Of a stretch of DNA of 64,000 bases, positions 1 to 10,475 are shown piece by piece. A model generated the notes under the pieces. It saw only the letters and a program-made list of their open reading frames with translations, made no database searches and was not told the origin of the DNA. Every line of letters starts with the position of its first letter. The stretch's first letter is position 1. The DNA comes from Triplophysa rosa (taxonomy: Eukaryota > Chordata > Actinopteri > Cypriniformes > Nemacheilidae), in the NCBI RefSeq assembly GCF_024868665.1, contig NC_079901.1:1701662-1765661 (forward strand). The letters are read 5' to 3'. A program made the position numbers and the translations under genes.

Positions 1-666
1 ATTGTCAGCAAGCTGACTAGAACTATACAGGATGTATGGTTAAAAACTATTACCATATCTGATTTCCCCAAGACACACGCAAGCATGAATCTGGCTTCTT
101 CCATTTTTTCCGACAACAAAGCACCTGAACTCAACCGGTTCGGAATGACTTCAGAACTTGAGAACTGACAAATTTCTGAGAGCTTGTGAAGGCAGCATAA
201 ATATACAGAACTAATAAGGGCTCTAACAACAACGAAACAAGACACACCTGGGAAACCAATGAACAAAAGAACTACAAAGGACTACACAGGAAACAGGAAG
301 GATCAAAATACAAACTTAAAGTCCACCTAACAAGAACATGGAACATGGAACACATACCAATTGTAAAAGCAACATAAACACAAGACATGATCAGATATTG
401 TTATTTTTAAATACATTTGCAGTCATTTTAAAGGCTGCATCCTCCAGGTCACATTTGTCAGCTTTTGAAATGAGACACAGCTAGTCGTGTTGTGACTAAG
501 TGTGTGACAGTGAAAATATGTGTATGAAATAAATGTATTGCTTTATTTTTCATAGCTGAAACGATTTAGGTAAAAGTGACCCTTAAGTATGCTTTCTAAG
601 TTTTCTTTGAGTAATCAATAACAGAAGCAAAGGTTTAGTGCAATGTTATTGTCAAAAATCTATCAA
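1..666. other. non-coding stretch, nothing recognised
   Basis: AT-rich sequence with stop codons in all frames. Positions 230-380 have the A-rich, repetitive character of a retroelement tail, but I could not find element ends and assign nothing. Confidence 0.5.
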
Positions 667-947
667 CACTGTAAAAAATGAAAAGTTGACTTATCTTAAA
701 ATTTCAAGGCAACTCGCTGCACAGCTTTTTTGAGTTTACTCAACTTTTGGCCAAGTATTTCGCCTAACTGAATTATCTGAGTAATGTCACATGACTGTCA
801 ATTGAAATAAATAGTTGAACCAACTTAAAATAAAAATGCAACAATCAAGTTTATGAGTTCACTCAACTATGGACTTAGTTGGCCCAACTCATATAAATAT
901 AATTGTTTTATTATTATTTACACACTCTTAATACTCAATTCTACTTA

Positions 948-1385
948 ATGCTATTAGATTATTAATTATTAATGATAATCTTAAACTGTAATTTATTTTA
1001 TTATTAAGTTTATTTTTTTTAGCCTTGTTGTGCAAGTTCTCTGGAGCTTGTGCAGAGGCAGCAGCTTTTGCCAGAGGGGAACTGGAATCCCCTGGTTGGG
1101 CCTGGGTTCTCCTGAGGTTTTTTTTCTCGATTAGAGTTTTGGGTTCCTCGCCACCGTTTGCATACTGTTTTTGCTATCTGCCTGACCGGGGGGGCTGCTT
1201 TAGAATTTTAAAGTTTTACTTAATTAATATTGCATATAGGAATTTATTATCTGTTATATTTGACCTGTGCTTCTCTCTCCTTTATCCTAAATGTGTGCTC
1301 TCACTGAGCATGTGTGTGTGTGTGTGTGTGTGCGTACTTATGCGTGTACGTACGTGTGTGTGTGCGTGTTGTGTGTGCGTGCGCA

Positions 1386-1425
<40 letters not shown>

Positions 1426-1634
1426 TGTGTGTGTTGGTGCGTGTGCGTGTTGTGTGTGTGGAGTGTTTTGTGTGTGGGTATGTCTGTCTTCTGTGTTTTC
1501 AACCTTTTCTTGTTTTTGCAGGTACAACTTTGATTGTTTTGCTTGTAGTCAATGTGTTTCATGTGCAGCTGCTTTGTAACAATGAAAATTGTAAAAGCGC
1601 TATATAAATAAAGTTGAGTTGAGAGTTGAGTTAA
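948..1634 (+). mobile_element. L2-type LINE 3' end or L2-derived SINE fragment
   Basis: It ends in aattgtaaaagcgctatata-aataaagttgagttgag, the characteristic 3' tail of fish L2 LINEs (a mobilisation signal shared by partner SINEs). Upstream lies a gggttcctcgccaccgtt word, also typical of L2 3' UTRs. A second copy lies in opposite orientation at 27345-28017 and matches along almost the whole length, including the AT-rich 5' part. It has no coding capacity; the long frames here are read-through of the TG repeat. Confidence 0.65.
1312..1480. repeat. TG/TGCG microsatellite
   Basis: Long interrupted run of TG dinucleotides with CG, TTG and GTAC interruptions, inside the L2-type fragment. The matching repeat in the second copy (about 27510-27658) is shorter and differently interrupted. 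Frames in this tract give Cys-Val or His-Thr repeats and are not genes. Confidence 0.95.
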
Positions 1635-2180
1635 TAGATATGTTATATACACACTCTGCTTATGTAACTGCTTAAGCTGTTTGTGTTTTAAACATTTAGT
1701 GGACTCCCTGTGTCATTTACTTCAGAGCTCAACACTGAGCGCATGAGCCTCAATCATGGTAACAATCATCAAACATCATTAAACATCATAGTTAAAAAGG
1801 AACTCTAAATACCAAAGGTAACTTACAATGACAACAAAAACAAAAAATATAGCCAGCAAACACTAAACTAGCAATCATTTTAATAATTTTAACCAGCGAA
1901 TTGAAAATTCTGCAATGCATGCTGGGAACTTTCAAACACTAGAATTGTTTTTTGAGATTACACAGTTTGGCAAGTTGGTTAAACTTCTTGACGCGCTTTG
2001 GACAATCACTTAGATATCTAAGTACAGTCAACAAAATAATCTTTGTTGGTATCACATTTAGACTCATTTTGTTCAGCATACTCAAAATAATACATTCTTC
2101 CTCTTCTACTAAAAAACTTTGTTCAAATTACTCTGTTACCTTTGTTGGGTGAACAATTTGAAGTTGTATTTTTTACAGTG

Positions 2181-3387
2181 AATGCAATATATTCACTAAA
2201 GAAGAAAAGTAGCCTATTGAGTGACCTATTTAATTTTAAGTTTAATACCATTAAGGCAACGCTTTATATTCATCCACAGACATTTTTATAATGACATAAA
2301 ATATCTTATCTTTGAAAGCAGAATACATTTGTTCAAACATACCTTTCAATGGATGTGTGCTTGAAGCAGGCTGCAGTCTTAAGTGGTAGGAGAAAGGGAT
2401 TAAAGCTGTAAAACGTACAGTCAGTAATCTCCTTACAGGAGCATTAGTGTTTATACCCTGGAGAAGTTTTAGTAGCCAGTCAGAAACATGGAACAGAAAC
2501 TCTCATAAACAGTGTAGCTTAAGCTGGTTAAGACTAAGGCCATGTAGTTTGATGAAACACACGGAGCAGTAACATCCCTGATAACAAGAGAGCAGGTGAA
2601 AACCCTTGAATCAATGTAAAAAATTGTTGATTTGTCAATGTTAATAGCATTGAATCAATATCACTTCTGCACCCGCAATTAATGTTGGAATTTCATCAAA
2701 CCACCATTATTGCGATCAGTGTTTGTTTAAGTTGGGCTCTTGACTCTCGATTTTCATTAGGTTTCTTCTCTTTGCTCTTTAAGTGCTTACAATAGTGTTT
2801 TAATGAGAATTAAGGGATGTTTTAAAGTTAATTTGGAGTAGGTTACTTTTTGTGATGGGTGTCAAAATAAAGATGTAATAAAGATGAAAAATAATCCTAA
2901 ATAATGTTAAAGTTGATCTTTCATGACTGATTTGAAGGTTTTGGTTCACAAATGCAAAGACACTGTGACCAAAGTAGCAGAAAGCTTAATTTACACACTT
3001 ACACCAGCATGCATTGCAGCTTGAAGCTTTCTTTTGTTGATTATCACCATTGTTGAATTGATTCTTGATGTCAAATTGATTCAGCATTTTAACTATTGTT
3101 TATGTTAATTCATAGAAGTATGATTGCAGTACCACAGCCTTAATCTCACACTGTAGTATTACACATTAATAACACAACACACACGTGAGCAATTATTTAG
3201 ATAACCTCACAGCAATTAAAGTCACTTGATCTCAATAGATCTTAGATTTATTGCCTCAACAAATGTATTTTAAAACAATGTTACAACAGACAAGGAAAAC
3301 TAAACATTAGACAAGAGCCCAACTAGACCAAACACTGATCACAATAATAGTGGTTTGTAGAAATGTCAACATTTTATTAGCATTAAA
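2181..3387. other. non-coding stretch, nothing recognised
   Basis: AT-rich sequence without an open frame, splice-bounded exon or element end that I can support. The two halves carry mirror-like words: attattgcgatcagtgtttg near 2705-2730 and its inverse near 3333-3355, and ttgggctcttg near 2733 with caagagcccaac near 3313. This suggests an inverted-repeat (palindromic) non-autonomous element spanning roughly 2640-3375. Confidence 0.4.
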
Positions 3388-3589
3388 GGGATACTTCACC
3401 TAAAAATGAAAATTCTGTCATCATTTACTCCCCCTCAGATTGTTTCAAACCAGTGTAACTTTCTTTGTTCTGCTGAACACACAGGAAGATATCAGCTGAA
3501 CTTCGCAGACCATGTTGCCAGCACCACCCGGTCCTGTAGATTCATCCTCTACAATATTAGAAGAATTAGACCTTTCCTGTCTGAGCATG
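3388..3589. repeat. common teleost interspersed repeat
   Basis: Contains the word aaaaatgaaaattctgtcat followed by catttactcccctc, a repeat I know to be very abundant in cyprinid and other teleost introns. Its inverse (gagtgacatgagggtgagt, then aaattatgac) appears around 60567-60593. Family name not assigned. Confidence 0.55.
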
Positions 3590-3770
3590 CACTGTAAAAA
3601 AATTCCCTGTTAAATTACAGTAAATAACTGGCAGCTATATTTGCCAGCACATAGCTGTAATTTTACAGCATACCTGCTGTAATCTGCAACAACAGTTTAT
3701 TACTGTAAAATACATTATAATTTGCACAATATAATACTGTTATTTTAGTGTTCGTGCTGTGATTTCCATT
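3590..3770. repeat. CACTG-ended interspersed repeat, copy 1
   Basis: Starts cactgtaaaaaaattccctg and contains the words ctggcagctatatttgccag and ttacagtaa. A similar block is at 7495-7660 (ggcagctgtagttgccag). These CACTG-ended, TTTTACAG-rich repeats are common non-autonomous DNA elements in fish. The two copies may be ends of one larger element or independent insertions. Confidence 0.5.
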
Positions 3771-3866
3771 AATTGTTTATTACCAGAGGTAATTGGTGAT
3801 TGAAACAGTCATAAGATTGATGTTGTATTTATATTACATACTACTTTCCCAACATTTCTTATGTAG

Positions 3867-4001
3867 ACAATTGAGTGTCTCTCTCATCTGGCTGCCAACC
3901 AGCTAGGGATGGGGAAGTCAATATATATCCTCAATCACTACACAGCATTTGTGATTCTCCTTGGAACAAAATCGCAGCTTGCACGGCAGAACATGCCAAA
4001 G
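3867..4001 (+). CDS. candidate internal exon of an unrecognised gene (exon A)
   Basis: 135 bp open in one frame (45 codons, phase 0 at both ends). It is preceded by a pyrimidine-rich tract with an AG acceptor (3865-3866) and followed by a GTAATC donor at 4002. The peptide starts TIECLSHLAANQLGMGKS and ends ARQNMPK. It is rich in hydrophobic residues, so it looks like a folded domain and not low-complexity sequence. I do not recognise the family. It lies upstream of three further candidate exons on the same strand (4432, 5254, 6874). The chain could be a decayed host gene, or the transposase gene of an element, since CACTG-type repeats lie on both sides. Confidence 0.5.
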
Positions 4002-4431
4002 GTAATCAAAGTGGCTAGACTATACTGTTGATGTGCAATTTTGTGTACAGGAACAAATATTATAAATATATTATTGTTATATTATATACAGTGTTATCTT
4101 TCATTATTCATGTATGAAATATAATACATTATTTATTACAACCTAACATACAGAATTTACAAAATCGGCAGCTTTCCATGTAGCTTAAAAAGTTAACTGT
4201 ACTTAATGGTTGTTTAAAATGCAAATGTAATTAATATTTACGTTCTTAATTAGGTCAACTCTGACGATTATCAGGGAGTAGTTTTATTTGTGAATGCTAG
4301 CCACTAGAGTCCACTAGAAGTTGCTGGTGAGTTGGTGAATGATATCTATATTACATAAGTTAAATCGTCTGGTTTATTATTTAAAGGTGTACTCAATATT
4401 GTTTACATATTTCTTTCCTTATCATTTTCAG

Positions 4432-4526
4432 TACATAAATTCTGTCAACCACACTGTGTACATTATTAATTCTTCAAGAAGTTCCAAGGAGGAAGCTGAG
4501 TCCATTCGTGCTGCCAACAGATTCAG
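4432..4526 (+). CDS. candidate internal exon (exon B)
   Basis: Preceded by a good acceptor (ttccttatcattttcag) and followed by a GTATAT donor. 95 bp, entering in phase 0, which matches the end of exon A, and leaving two bases. The peptide begins YINSVNHTVYIINSSRSS and continues with a charged Lys/Glu/Arg-rich stretch ending near Arg-Phe-Arg. No family recognised. The codon phase agrees with exon A, which supports a real transcript, but the join to the next exon does not fit (see 5254). Confidence 0.5.
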
Positions 4527-5253
4527 GTATATTTCTTGAGTTTTCATAAAAAATATAAAGAAACTTACATGCCAACAATAATACTCCAACAAAAAGTTTT
4601 CCCCTAGGGTGCATAACTGTGATAGCACAGAATGTGTTCAAGGGGTGGATGCTGATAAAGCATTTTGACAATGCTAAAGATAAATTCTCAGTGATTAACA
4701 TTCACCAAAGGGGTACACCATGCATATACTCAAGAAATTGAAAGTCAAAAGTCATATTTTTTCCCGCATGACAATAACCTTAAGGTTAAAATGATTCAGG
4801 TCAAAATTTATGTAAATGTTACAAATATTGTAAATATGTTGCATTCCAGTGACAATATTGCATTTACATAAATTGCATATAAATATATATATATATATGA
4901 ATATGTATATACAGTATATATAATATGAATTATATATTTTGTTACTAATTAATACATCAATATAACACCTCACATACCTAGGTACCTAAAAAAGGAAAAC
5001 AGTCCATAAAACAACGAAGTGGGTGGACATAGAGTGGAGAGGAGGAGTTATGCCGCATGCAGTCCAGCAGGATTCCAACAGCTGTGATGTCATTGTCATC
5101 TTGCTATGTGAATTGCTGTACATTGTATTGTAGTTGGGAATGCTGCCCTACGTTGAAGTCTGACACAGTTCACATGATGGTTTTAAATACTGTTTGTTTA
5201 GATGGCAAGAGAAATAATCAGGCCGTTTCCAGCTGTTCCAGATTAACATTTAG

Positions 5254-5319
5254 GAACATCTACCAAGGAAATGGCCCATGAACGGAAAATGATGGCTCTT
5301 CAGATAGTGGAAGCATCAG
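5254..5319 (+). CDS. candidate internal exon (exon C)
   Basis: 66 bp from an AG acceptor at 5252-5253 to a weak GTTTGT donor. The frame gives a short charged peptide containing KEMAHERKMMALQIVEAS. Its last single base joins in phase with exon D at 6874. Its first bases need one base from upstream, whereas exon B leaves two. Either an exon is missing between B and C or there is a one-base change. Confidence 0.35.
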
Positions 5320-6048
5320 GTTTGTAAAGCAAGTCTTTGTCTGTTCTGTCGAGGAATACCAAATAAAATGCAGCTTTGCAGATCAGACTTAAGTAATAAT
5401 TTAAATACACAATGCGGAAGTCATGTGTAGAGTAAGACAGTAGTAAATATTTTATAAATATAAGTATTTTGTTAAATAATACTTTAATGAAGTTATATGT
5501 TTGGTTATAGGTAATACACTATTTTGAATCCTGTTTTAAAGGGTGCATTTAATAGTCCATGAATATCAAACTGTGTGTTGTTTATTGCAAAATAACTGGA
5601 AATAATGCAGTCTTTGCAGTGTTTAATATTGATATTATAAGGTTGTTAAACTAAACAAATACATAAACATGAAATAGACAGTAAAAACTTTTATTTCTGC
5701 TACCAACTTTCTCTTCTGTTTATACTTTAGTGTTCAATAAGGCCAATAACTGTGCCATGTGTTCACTGGCAAAGCCTGCTTTATCTCTGTGTCCAGTGAC
5801 AAATTGGATGAGTTTTTTGTTTACTAATGAAAGGTGAATAGAAAAAGTAAAAAGTAAAAATATTACACTGCACCAATTTAATGGAAGCTGTTCATGGTAT
5901 TTCCACCTTCATACTCTCTAGAATTTCTTTCAAAATTTGCATAATGGAAATTTTTATTTTTAAGTATTGTATATAGTTCAAGTGTGTGTTCTTATAAAAA
6001 AATCTATTTTTATTTCAAAATTTCCACATTTAAAATTTTAATATAGTT
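5320..6048. other. intron-like AT-rich stretch
   Basis: AT-rich, no open frame and no element ends recognised. It lies between candidate exons C and D and before the LTR-like insertion at 6049. Confidence 0.5.
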
Positions 6049-6662
6049 TGTCAGGTACGGTGGAGACAGAACCCAAGTGCAGGCAGTTGAAGGGTTTAAC
6101 TAAAAGACTTTATTATTAAACACGAAAACAAACACCCTCGATGGGGGAAAGATACAATAAATAATATAAGGCTTCAAACCAATAACTTCCCACCAGGGGA
6201 TAAAACAAACACGATGAATAACCCAATAGTCCAATACAAAAAGGGAAGGTCCACAGGACCACGTAATCCACAAGAAGACGCCTGCACAAGGGAAATATAC
6301 ATAAACGGATACAGATGGTACAATGTGGTAAAATGAACCGACACAGGACTGGGAATAAACGGGACTTATAAAGGGGAAAACTAATGAAGGACAATAGGAC
6401 AAGGACGGTAACGGGCAGGTGACAAGACTTAACATTAAATGGAAACTAGCAGGGAGATAATAGGACAGGTGAGGGAGATGAAACACTAACGGAGAAACAA
6501 GGGGGCGGAGCTAAACGAAAGACAGGAGGACACGCCGCGAAATGTTAAAACAAACCGCCACGTGTCTCCACACAAGACGAAACACACACACAAGACATGG
6601 TACTGTCCCGACCCTGTCCACAAGACACGAAAACTCAGAATAGGAAGGACAGGATGCTGACA
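6049..6662 (-). mobile_element. solo-LTR-like element, 614 bp
   Basis: Begins tgtcaggtacgg and ends gatgctgaca, so both ends show the inverted TGTCA/TGACA border. Read on the minus strand it has a TATA-like ctttataagtcc, then AATAAA about 70 bp before the end, then an aactgcctgcacttgggttc word. The 604-bp element at 17357-17960 has the same plan and nearly the same last 40 bases. This fits an LTR with U3, R and U5. An agttt pair lies at the borders (6045-6049 and 6662-6666), but the target duplication is ambiguous here. Confidence 0.55.
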
Positions 6663-6873
6663 GTTTCACTCTGTGTTCTTGTAAAAAGCAATCTTGTACA
6701 TTATTGCCAAAATTGTAAATATTTTCAATATAATTCCAAGAAATAAAAACAAATGTAGCAGTAATCTAAGATACTTAATTTTGGATAGAAGTTGTAGTTC
6801 ACAGTTTTCTTCACTGGCTGTTACCGTATAGGCATTTTTTTCCACAGATGAATGTACTGTGTCACTTTTTCAG

Positions 6874-6938
6874 ATGTTAAGCTTCCAGTCCCAAAACTTC
6901 CAGTAGTCAAAACACAAAAAATTAGGGTAAAACCACAG
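6874..6938 (+). CDS. candidate internal exon (exon D)
   Basis: 65 bp between a strong acceptor (cactttttcag) and a GTACTG donor. Together with the single base left by exon C it gives a continuous frame: D then VKLPVPKLPVVKTQKIRVK, a basic, proline-rich linker-like peptide. Nothing downstream continues the gene; the following sequence is a retroelement tail. Product unknown. Confidence 0.4.
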
Positions 6939-7494
6939 GTACTGGATCTTCACTCCTTGACGTGTGGACTGCGCTTTTCTACACTGAACACTCTTTGCGG
7001 ATTATCCCTTAATGATCACGAGGACTTTCACCTCACGGATTACGTCGGGCAGTTGTTGCCAGATTCCTGCACATGCTGAGTCGCTACCTGGTACTGGATT
7101 TTAAAGGACTCATTTTGGGTTTTATTTTTCCCTCAGGGAATTCAGCCAATTTTTGGCATTGAGACCGCCATCTTTCTCTTAGAGACTTCTGTTGTTGCCA
7201 CTCCCCCCCGGTCGATAAGGCCGAGCACTCGAGGCACCTGTCCCACTTCCCACTAGATTTTCTAGTGTGTTCTCCGTTTCAGACGGTCAAGTGTGCCTTG
7301 GTGTTGTGCAATTACTATTTCATGTGTCTAGTGCCTTTGTTGGAATAAAACCTGTTAACCTTGCATCTGACTCCTGAATCGTTCCTGACACCATGATCAC
7401 AGAAACCATCACGGTTGTCATCTTTCGTCTTGGACAGCCCAAAATCGTACAATCTGAACCTGGCTTAAGACTTTGTTGAGACAGCTTTGCTGGA
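6939..7494 (+). repeat. retroelement tail ending in TGACA
   Basis: The sequence up to about 7390 ends ggaataaaacctgttaacc, then ttgcatctgactcctgaatc, then gttcctgaca. The inverse of this ending is at 37130 (tgtcagggacgatacaggag, then tcagatgcagg). It therefore looks like the 3' end of an LTR-like element on the plus strand whose start I cannot place. Confidence 0.4.
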
Positions 7495-7660
7495 GGTTCA
7501 TACTGTAATAAATAAACCATAAATTTTACGGTAAAAAATGGGCAGCTGTAGTTGCCAGAATTTCATTATCAAAAATATGGTAGCAACGTTATTGGTTGTA
7601 CGGGATGGCACCTACTGTACTGTATATTTTACAGTCTTAAATTGTCTTTTTTACAGTTCA
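7495..7660. repeat. CACTG-type interspersed repeat, copy 2
   Basis: Shares taaattttacggtaaaaaat and ggcagctgtagttgccag with the block at 3590 and ends gtcttttttacagttcat. Same family, imperfect end. Confidence 0.45.
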
Positions 7661-7683
7661 TAACTGTCTAATTAACATGTTTG

Positions 7684-8462
7684 GTGGACAAAGATGGTGG
7701 CGCGCACAGACGCAGTGGCTTTAAGCTCTCCCGTTCGTTGCTTTTCGTAGGTGTTTTTGTTTGTTTGTTAACTTGTAATTGGTAAATTCAGTCAGGCGAA
7801 CTACAGTTACAGGCGACTAGATATCTTACACATTGGTTTTCAATGTAATCAAGCAGTTACAAGCAAATTTTTGGAGCTACACAACATACCGGAGGAGATA
7901 GCCAGGACAGCAGGCTCTCCATGGATTGTTATCAGCTCTAAACCATCGCTTCCGAGTGTATTTCTCACTAACGCCAGATCACTTGCCAACAAAAGGGACG
8001 AATTACAACTGCTGATCGCCACAAACAATATCATGAAGGACTGCTGCATTCTTTTTATAACAGAGACATGTAGTGCACCAACGCTAAAATCATAGACAAT
8101 CACTGTTCTCCCGACTTGAAATACTTAACTGGTAAATGCAGGCCTTTCTATCTGCCTCGGGAGTTTGCCGCTGTTTTGGTTACAGCTGTTTACATCCCAC
8201 CTGATGCTAACGCAAATACAGCTCAAAGCTACTTGCTCCAATCAGACTATCCATCCTGATGCCGGTCACATCGTAGCAGGGGATTTTAATCATGCAGACT
8301 TAAAAATAGTTCTTCCCAAATTCCACCAGCACATCAAATGTGCAACAAGGGGGAAAACATCTTGGACAAGGTGTACTCAAATGTCAAGAAGTGTTACAAG
8401 TCCATTTCACTGCCTCATTTAGGGCAGTCAGACCATCTTTCTATGTTTTTAATCCCTGCACA
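7684..8462 (+). mobile_element. CR1/Rex1-like LINE, 5' and endonuclease part, cut by a Gypsy LTR
   Basis: The 5' end has an aagatggtggcgc word like the LINE at 15472 (aagatggcgccacgg). Frames between 7871 and 8440 give apurinic-type endonuclease pieces: TNARSLANKRDELQLL, ITET, then in other frames VTAVYIPPDANA-like and IVAGDFNHADLK. These are the usual N-AR-L, TETW, and GDFNH endonuclease motifs of this LINE group. Several frameshifts break the frame. The LINE text stops at 8462, exactly where the TGTCA start of the Gypsy LTR begins, so it was the target of that insertion. Confidence 0.7.
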
Positions 8463-9521
8463 TGTCACGGGGGACTAGTTGGGAATAATTGACTGAAGAG
8501 TAGGATCTGTTGGCTCTGGAAAGTTGGGGGCGGGCTTCATTTTTCTTTATAGGTCATTACCGTGGAGAGTTCAAGAGTGCAGTGTGTCAGCAATCGGAAT
8601 TCGCAAGTTCGGGAGTAAGGCATTGTTTAGCAGACACGAGGGGAGAATTGCGGAATGGACATCGGTGAGAGTGTTGCTGGACGGGCTGGAAAAAGTGTTA
8701 CACTGGGAAGCAGAAGTGAGGAGTATAGCCAGCGTGGTGAACACGACTCGGGAGTTAAGGACGCCATTTCTATCTACACGGAGGGGCAAGTTACTCGCTC
8801 CCCCGGCCAGTTAAGTGACCTTCTCTGGTTGGAAATTATTGCTGTGCCATCTCGGACATTTATTTTGTAAACTTTCCTGGCAGAGTGAACGTTGTCATCT
8901 CTGGAGTGAGCCGAGCAGAACGGATTGAGTGGAGGAGTTTGGGGTGAGATGCTAAGGACCACAAGAACGTGGGCGATAGAAGACTGACGACTTTTCTTTT
9001 ACCTTTTGGACTGTGTGAGTTTTTATTGTGTAGCCAAGGTAGACTTATTGTAAATACAATCTTATTGGAGCACCACTCGACCCTGACTTCGCTTGTGCCT
9101 TATGCTGAATTTAAGCTTGGTGTGGAGGAGCTGAGAGTGTGATTCTGTAAACACAAATGATTTAAAGGGTCTACTCTGCTTATTCTGGATTTAAAGGTTG
9201 TTTGCAGTGTGGGGTTGTGACTCCTTTTGGTGTGATTTGTCCCTCTACTAACCATCATACAAATCTTTAATCTTCAAGACCTTAGGCTGAAGCCAGTTGT
9301 GAAATTGGAATCCAAATGGTGTAAAGTGTGAATTGTTTTGTCTGGGACTGCCTTGTTTCTTTTAAAAGTGTTTATGCTATAGCAATTTTAGATTTAGTGT
9401 GCCATTGTAAAATAGAGATATTATTTTGAAGTAACTGTTCCCCGTGGCATTATTGAGGAATTCAGTTCGCTCCGCGGAAGTTGTGAGAGGAGTGATAATT
9501 AAATTGGTGTAACCTGCCACA
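8463..9521 (+). repeat. 5' LTR of a Gypsy-type element, about 1.06 kb
   Basis: Starts tgtcacgggggactag and ends aacctgccaca, with the TG...CA border. It is followed four bases later by a primer binding site and then a gag frame. No second LTR was found downstream, so the element is 3' truncated. Confidence 0.6.
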
Positions 9522-9525
9522 ACTT

Positions 9526-9541
9526 TGGCGTAGTCGGCAGG
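9526..9541 (+). promoter_or_regulatory. primer binding site complementary to tRNA-Ser 3' end
   Basis: tggcgtagtcggcagg is complementary to the last 16 bases (CCA included) of a eukaryotic tRNA-Ser acceptor, as I recall its sequence. The position just after the LTR is right for minus-strand priming. Confidence 0.65.
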
Positions 9542-9581
9542 GTTTGTTTTAAACTTAGGTTGAACAGCCGATTCCTCAATT

Positions 9582-10475
9582 ATGCTTGGGGACGATCCTC
9601 AAGCCCCGGGGGTTCCAGTTATGATGATGCCATTTTTTATGGGCGGACCGTGGGTACAGAAGTTTAGCGAAACATACTCAGAAGTGACTTTTGGGGACTG
9701 GAAAGAGCAAACAAGAAATATATTGACTCTCCAAGGACTAATTGTTGGACAACAGCTACATTTTATTTTGGGAGTCTTGGAGGGGGAGGCAAAGAGGGAA
9801 GTATTCACATTATTGAAAGAACTGTATGGTGATAACACCCTTGTTGCTGCATTGAGGGCACAGTTTTTTAATTATAGACAGGAAGATAGGCAGTCCATTA
9901 GAGCCTTTTCTCTCCAGTTGCGTGAGTTATTTTCCAGATTGGAGCGGCGAGATGCCATCGGCTTGGAGGCAGGAGATACGCTGCTGAGAGAACAGTTTGT
10001 GATGGGGCTGCAAGAGGGCCCTATTTAACAAGAGTTGCGGGCTCAGGTTCGGAGGAACAGGCGGCTGGCATTTGAGGAGGTGCGGAAAGAGGCACTGTCT
10101 CTGGAGAGCGATTGGCAAGATCTGTTGACTTCCCCTATGCCAGTACTTGTACAGAGTGTTGCTGCGGAGCCTTTTGCTGACTGGAAACAGTCGCTGTGCT
10201 GTGAGCTGATGGCAGAGGTAAAAGAGCAGTTCACTGAAATGTCAAAAACTTTTTTTGAAGAGTTGCGTCACAATCAGAATTGAATACCCACCGACACTGG
10301 CCGAATTGAGTCCTATTTGGCTCAAACACATGGCAACCAGAGGCCTTTGAGTCATCCTGTTACTGGAAGATTTAAGTTGGACAGTCAAGGCAGACGAGTG
10401 TGTGATGGATGTGGGGAAGTGGGGCATATTCGACGACAATGTTCTGCCCGTCAAAGTTCTCGGCGGGATTTTTGA
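9582..10475 (+). pseudogene. Gypsy-type gag with CCHC zinc knuckle, two in-frame stops
   Basis: One frame of 297 codons from the ATG at 9582 to a TGA at 10473, interrupted by in-frame stops at 10026 (TAA) and 10281 (TGA). The N-terminal half has the helical gag/capsid pattern (FGDWKEQTRNILTLQ, LRAQFFNYRQEDRQSIRAFS, LLREQFVMGLQ). The C-terminal end carries CDGCGEVGHIRRQC, a C-x2-C-x4-H-x4-C nucleic-acid-binding knuckle. Gag would package the element RNA in cytoplasmic particles. The two stops make this copy inactive. No protease or pol follows: homology ends near 10500. Confidence 0.75.

Larger units (their letters stand above)
667..2180. mobile_element. DNA-transposon-like element with 13-bp terminal inverted repeats
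   Basis: The left end starts cactgtaaaaaat (667) and the right end finishes with its exact inverse, attttttacagtg (2168-2180). The subterminal parts are AT-rich with repeated attgagt/aactca-type words. No transposase frame is visible, so it would be a non-autonomous element of about 1.5 kb. No convincing target duplication is seen. It encloses an L2-type LINE fragment with a TG microsatellite (948-1634), so it may be composite. The 13-bp match is short enough that the pairing of these two ends is an inference. Confidence 0.5.

Noticed and set aside
1025..1652. Long Cys/Val- or His/Thr-rich frames on both strands
   Set aside because: They are translations of a TG/AC microsatellite inside an L2-type fragment; no start context, homology or splice structure.
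6100..6486. 128-codon minus-strand frame
   Set aside because: Lies fully inside the solo-LTR-like element, hydrophobic/Pro-rich wording without domain features.
6045..6666. agttt as a certain target duplication of the 614-bp LTR-like element
   Set aside because: Accepting it would shift the element off its TG...CA borders by one base; ambiguous, so not claimed.
3590..7660. One large CACTA-type transposon with ends at 3590 and 7660 enclosing the exon chain
   Set aside because: The two blocks share subterminal words in direct, not inverted, orientation and the right end lacks the exact CAGTG border; kept as two separate repeats.
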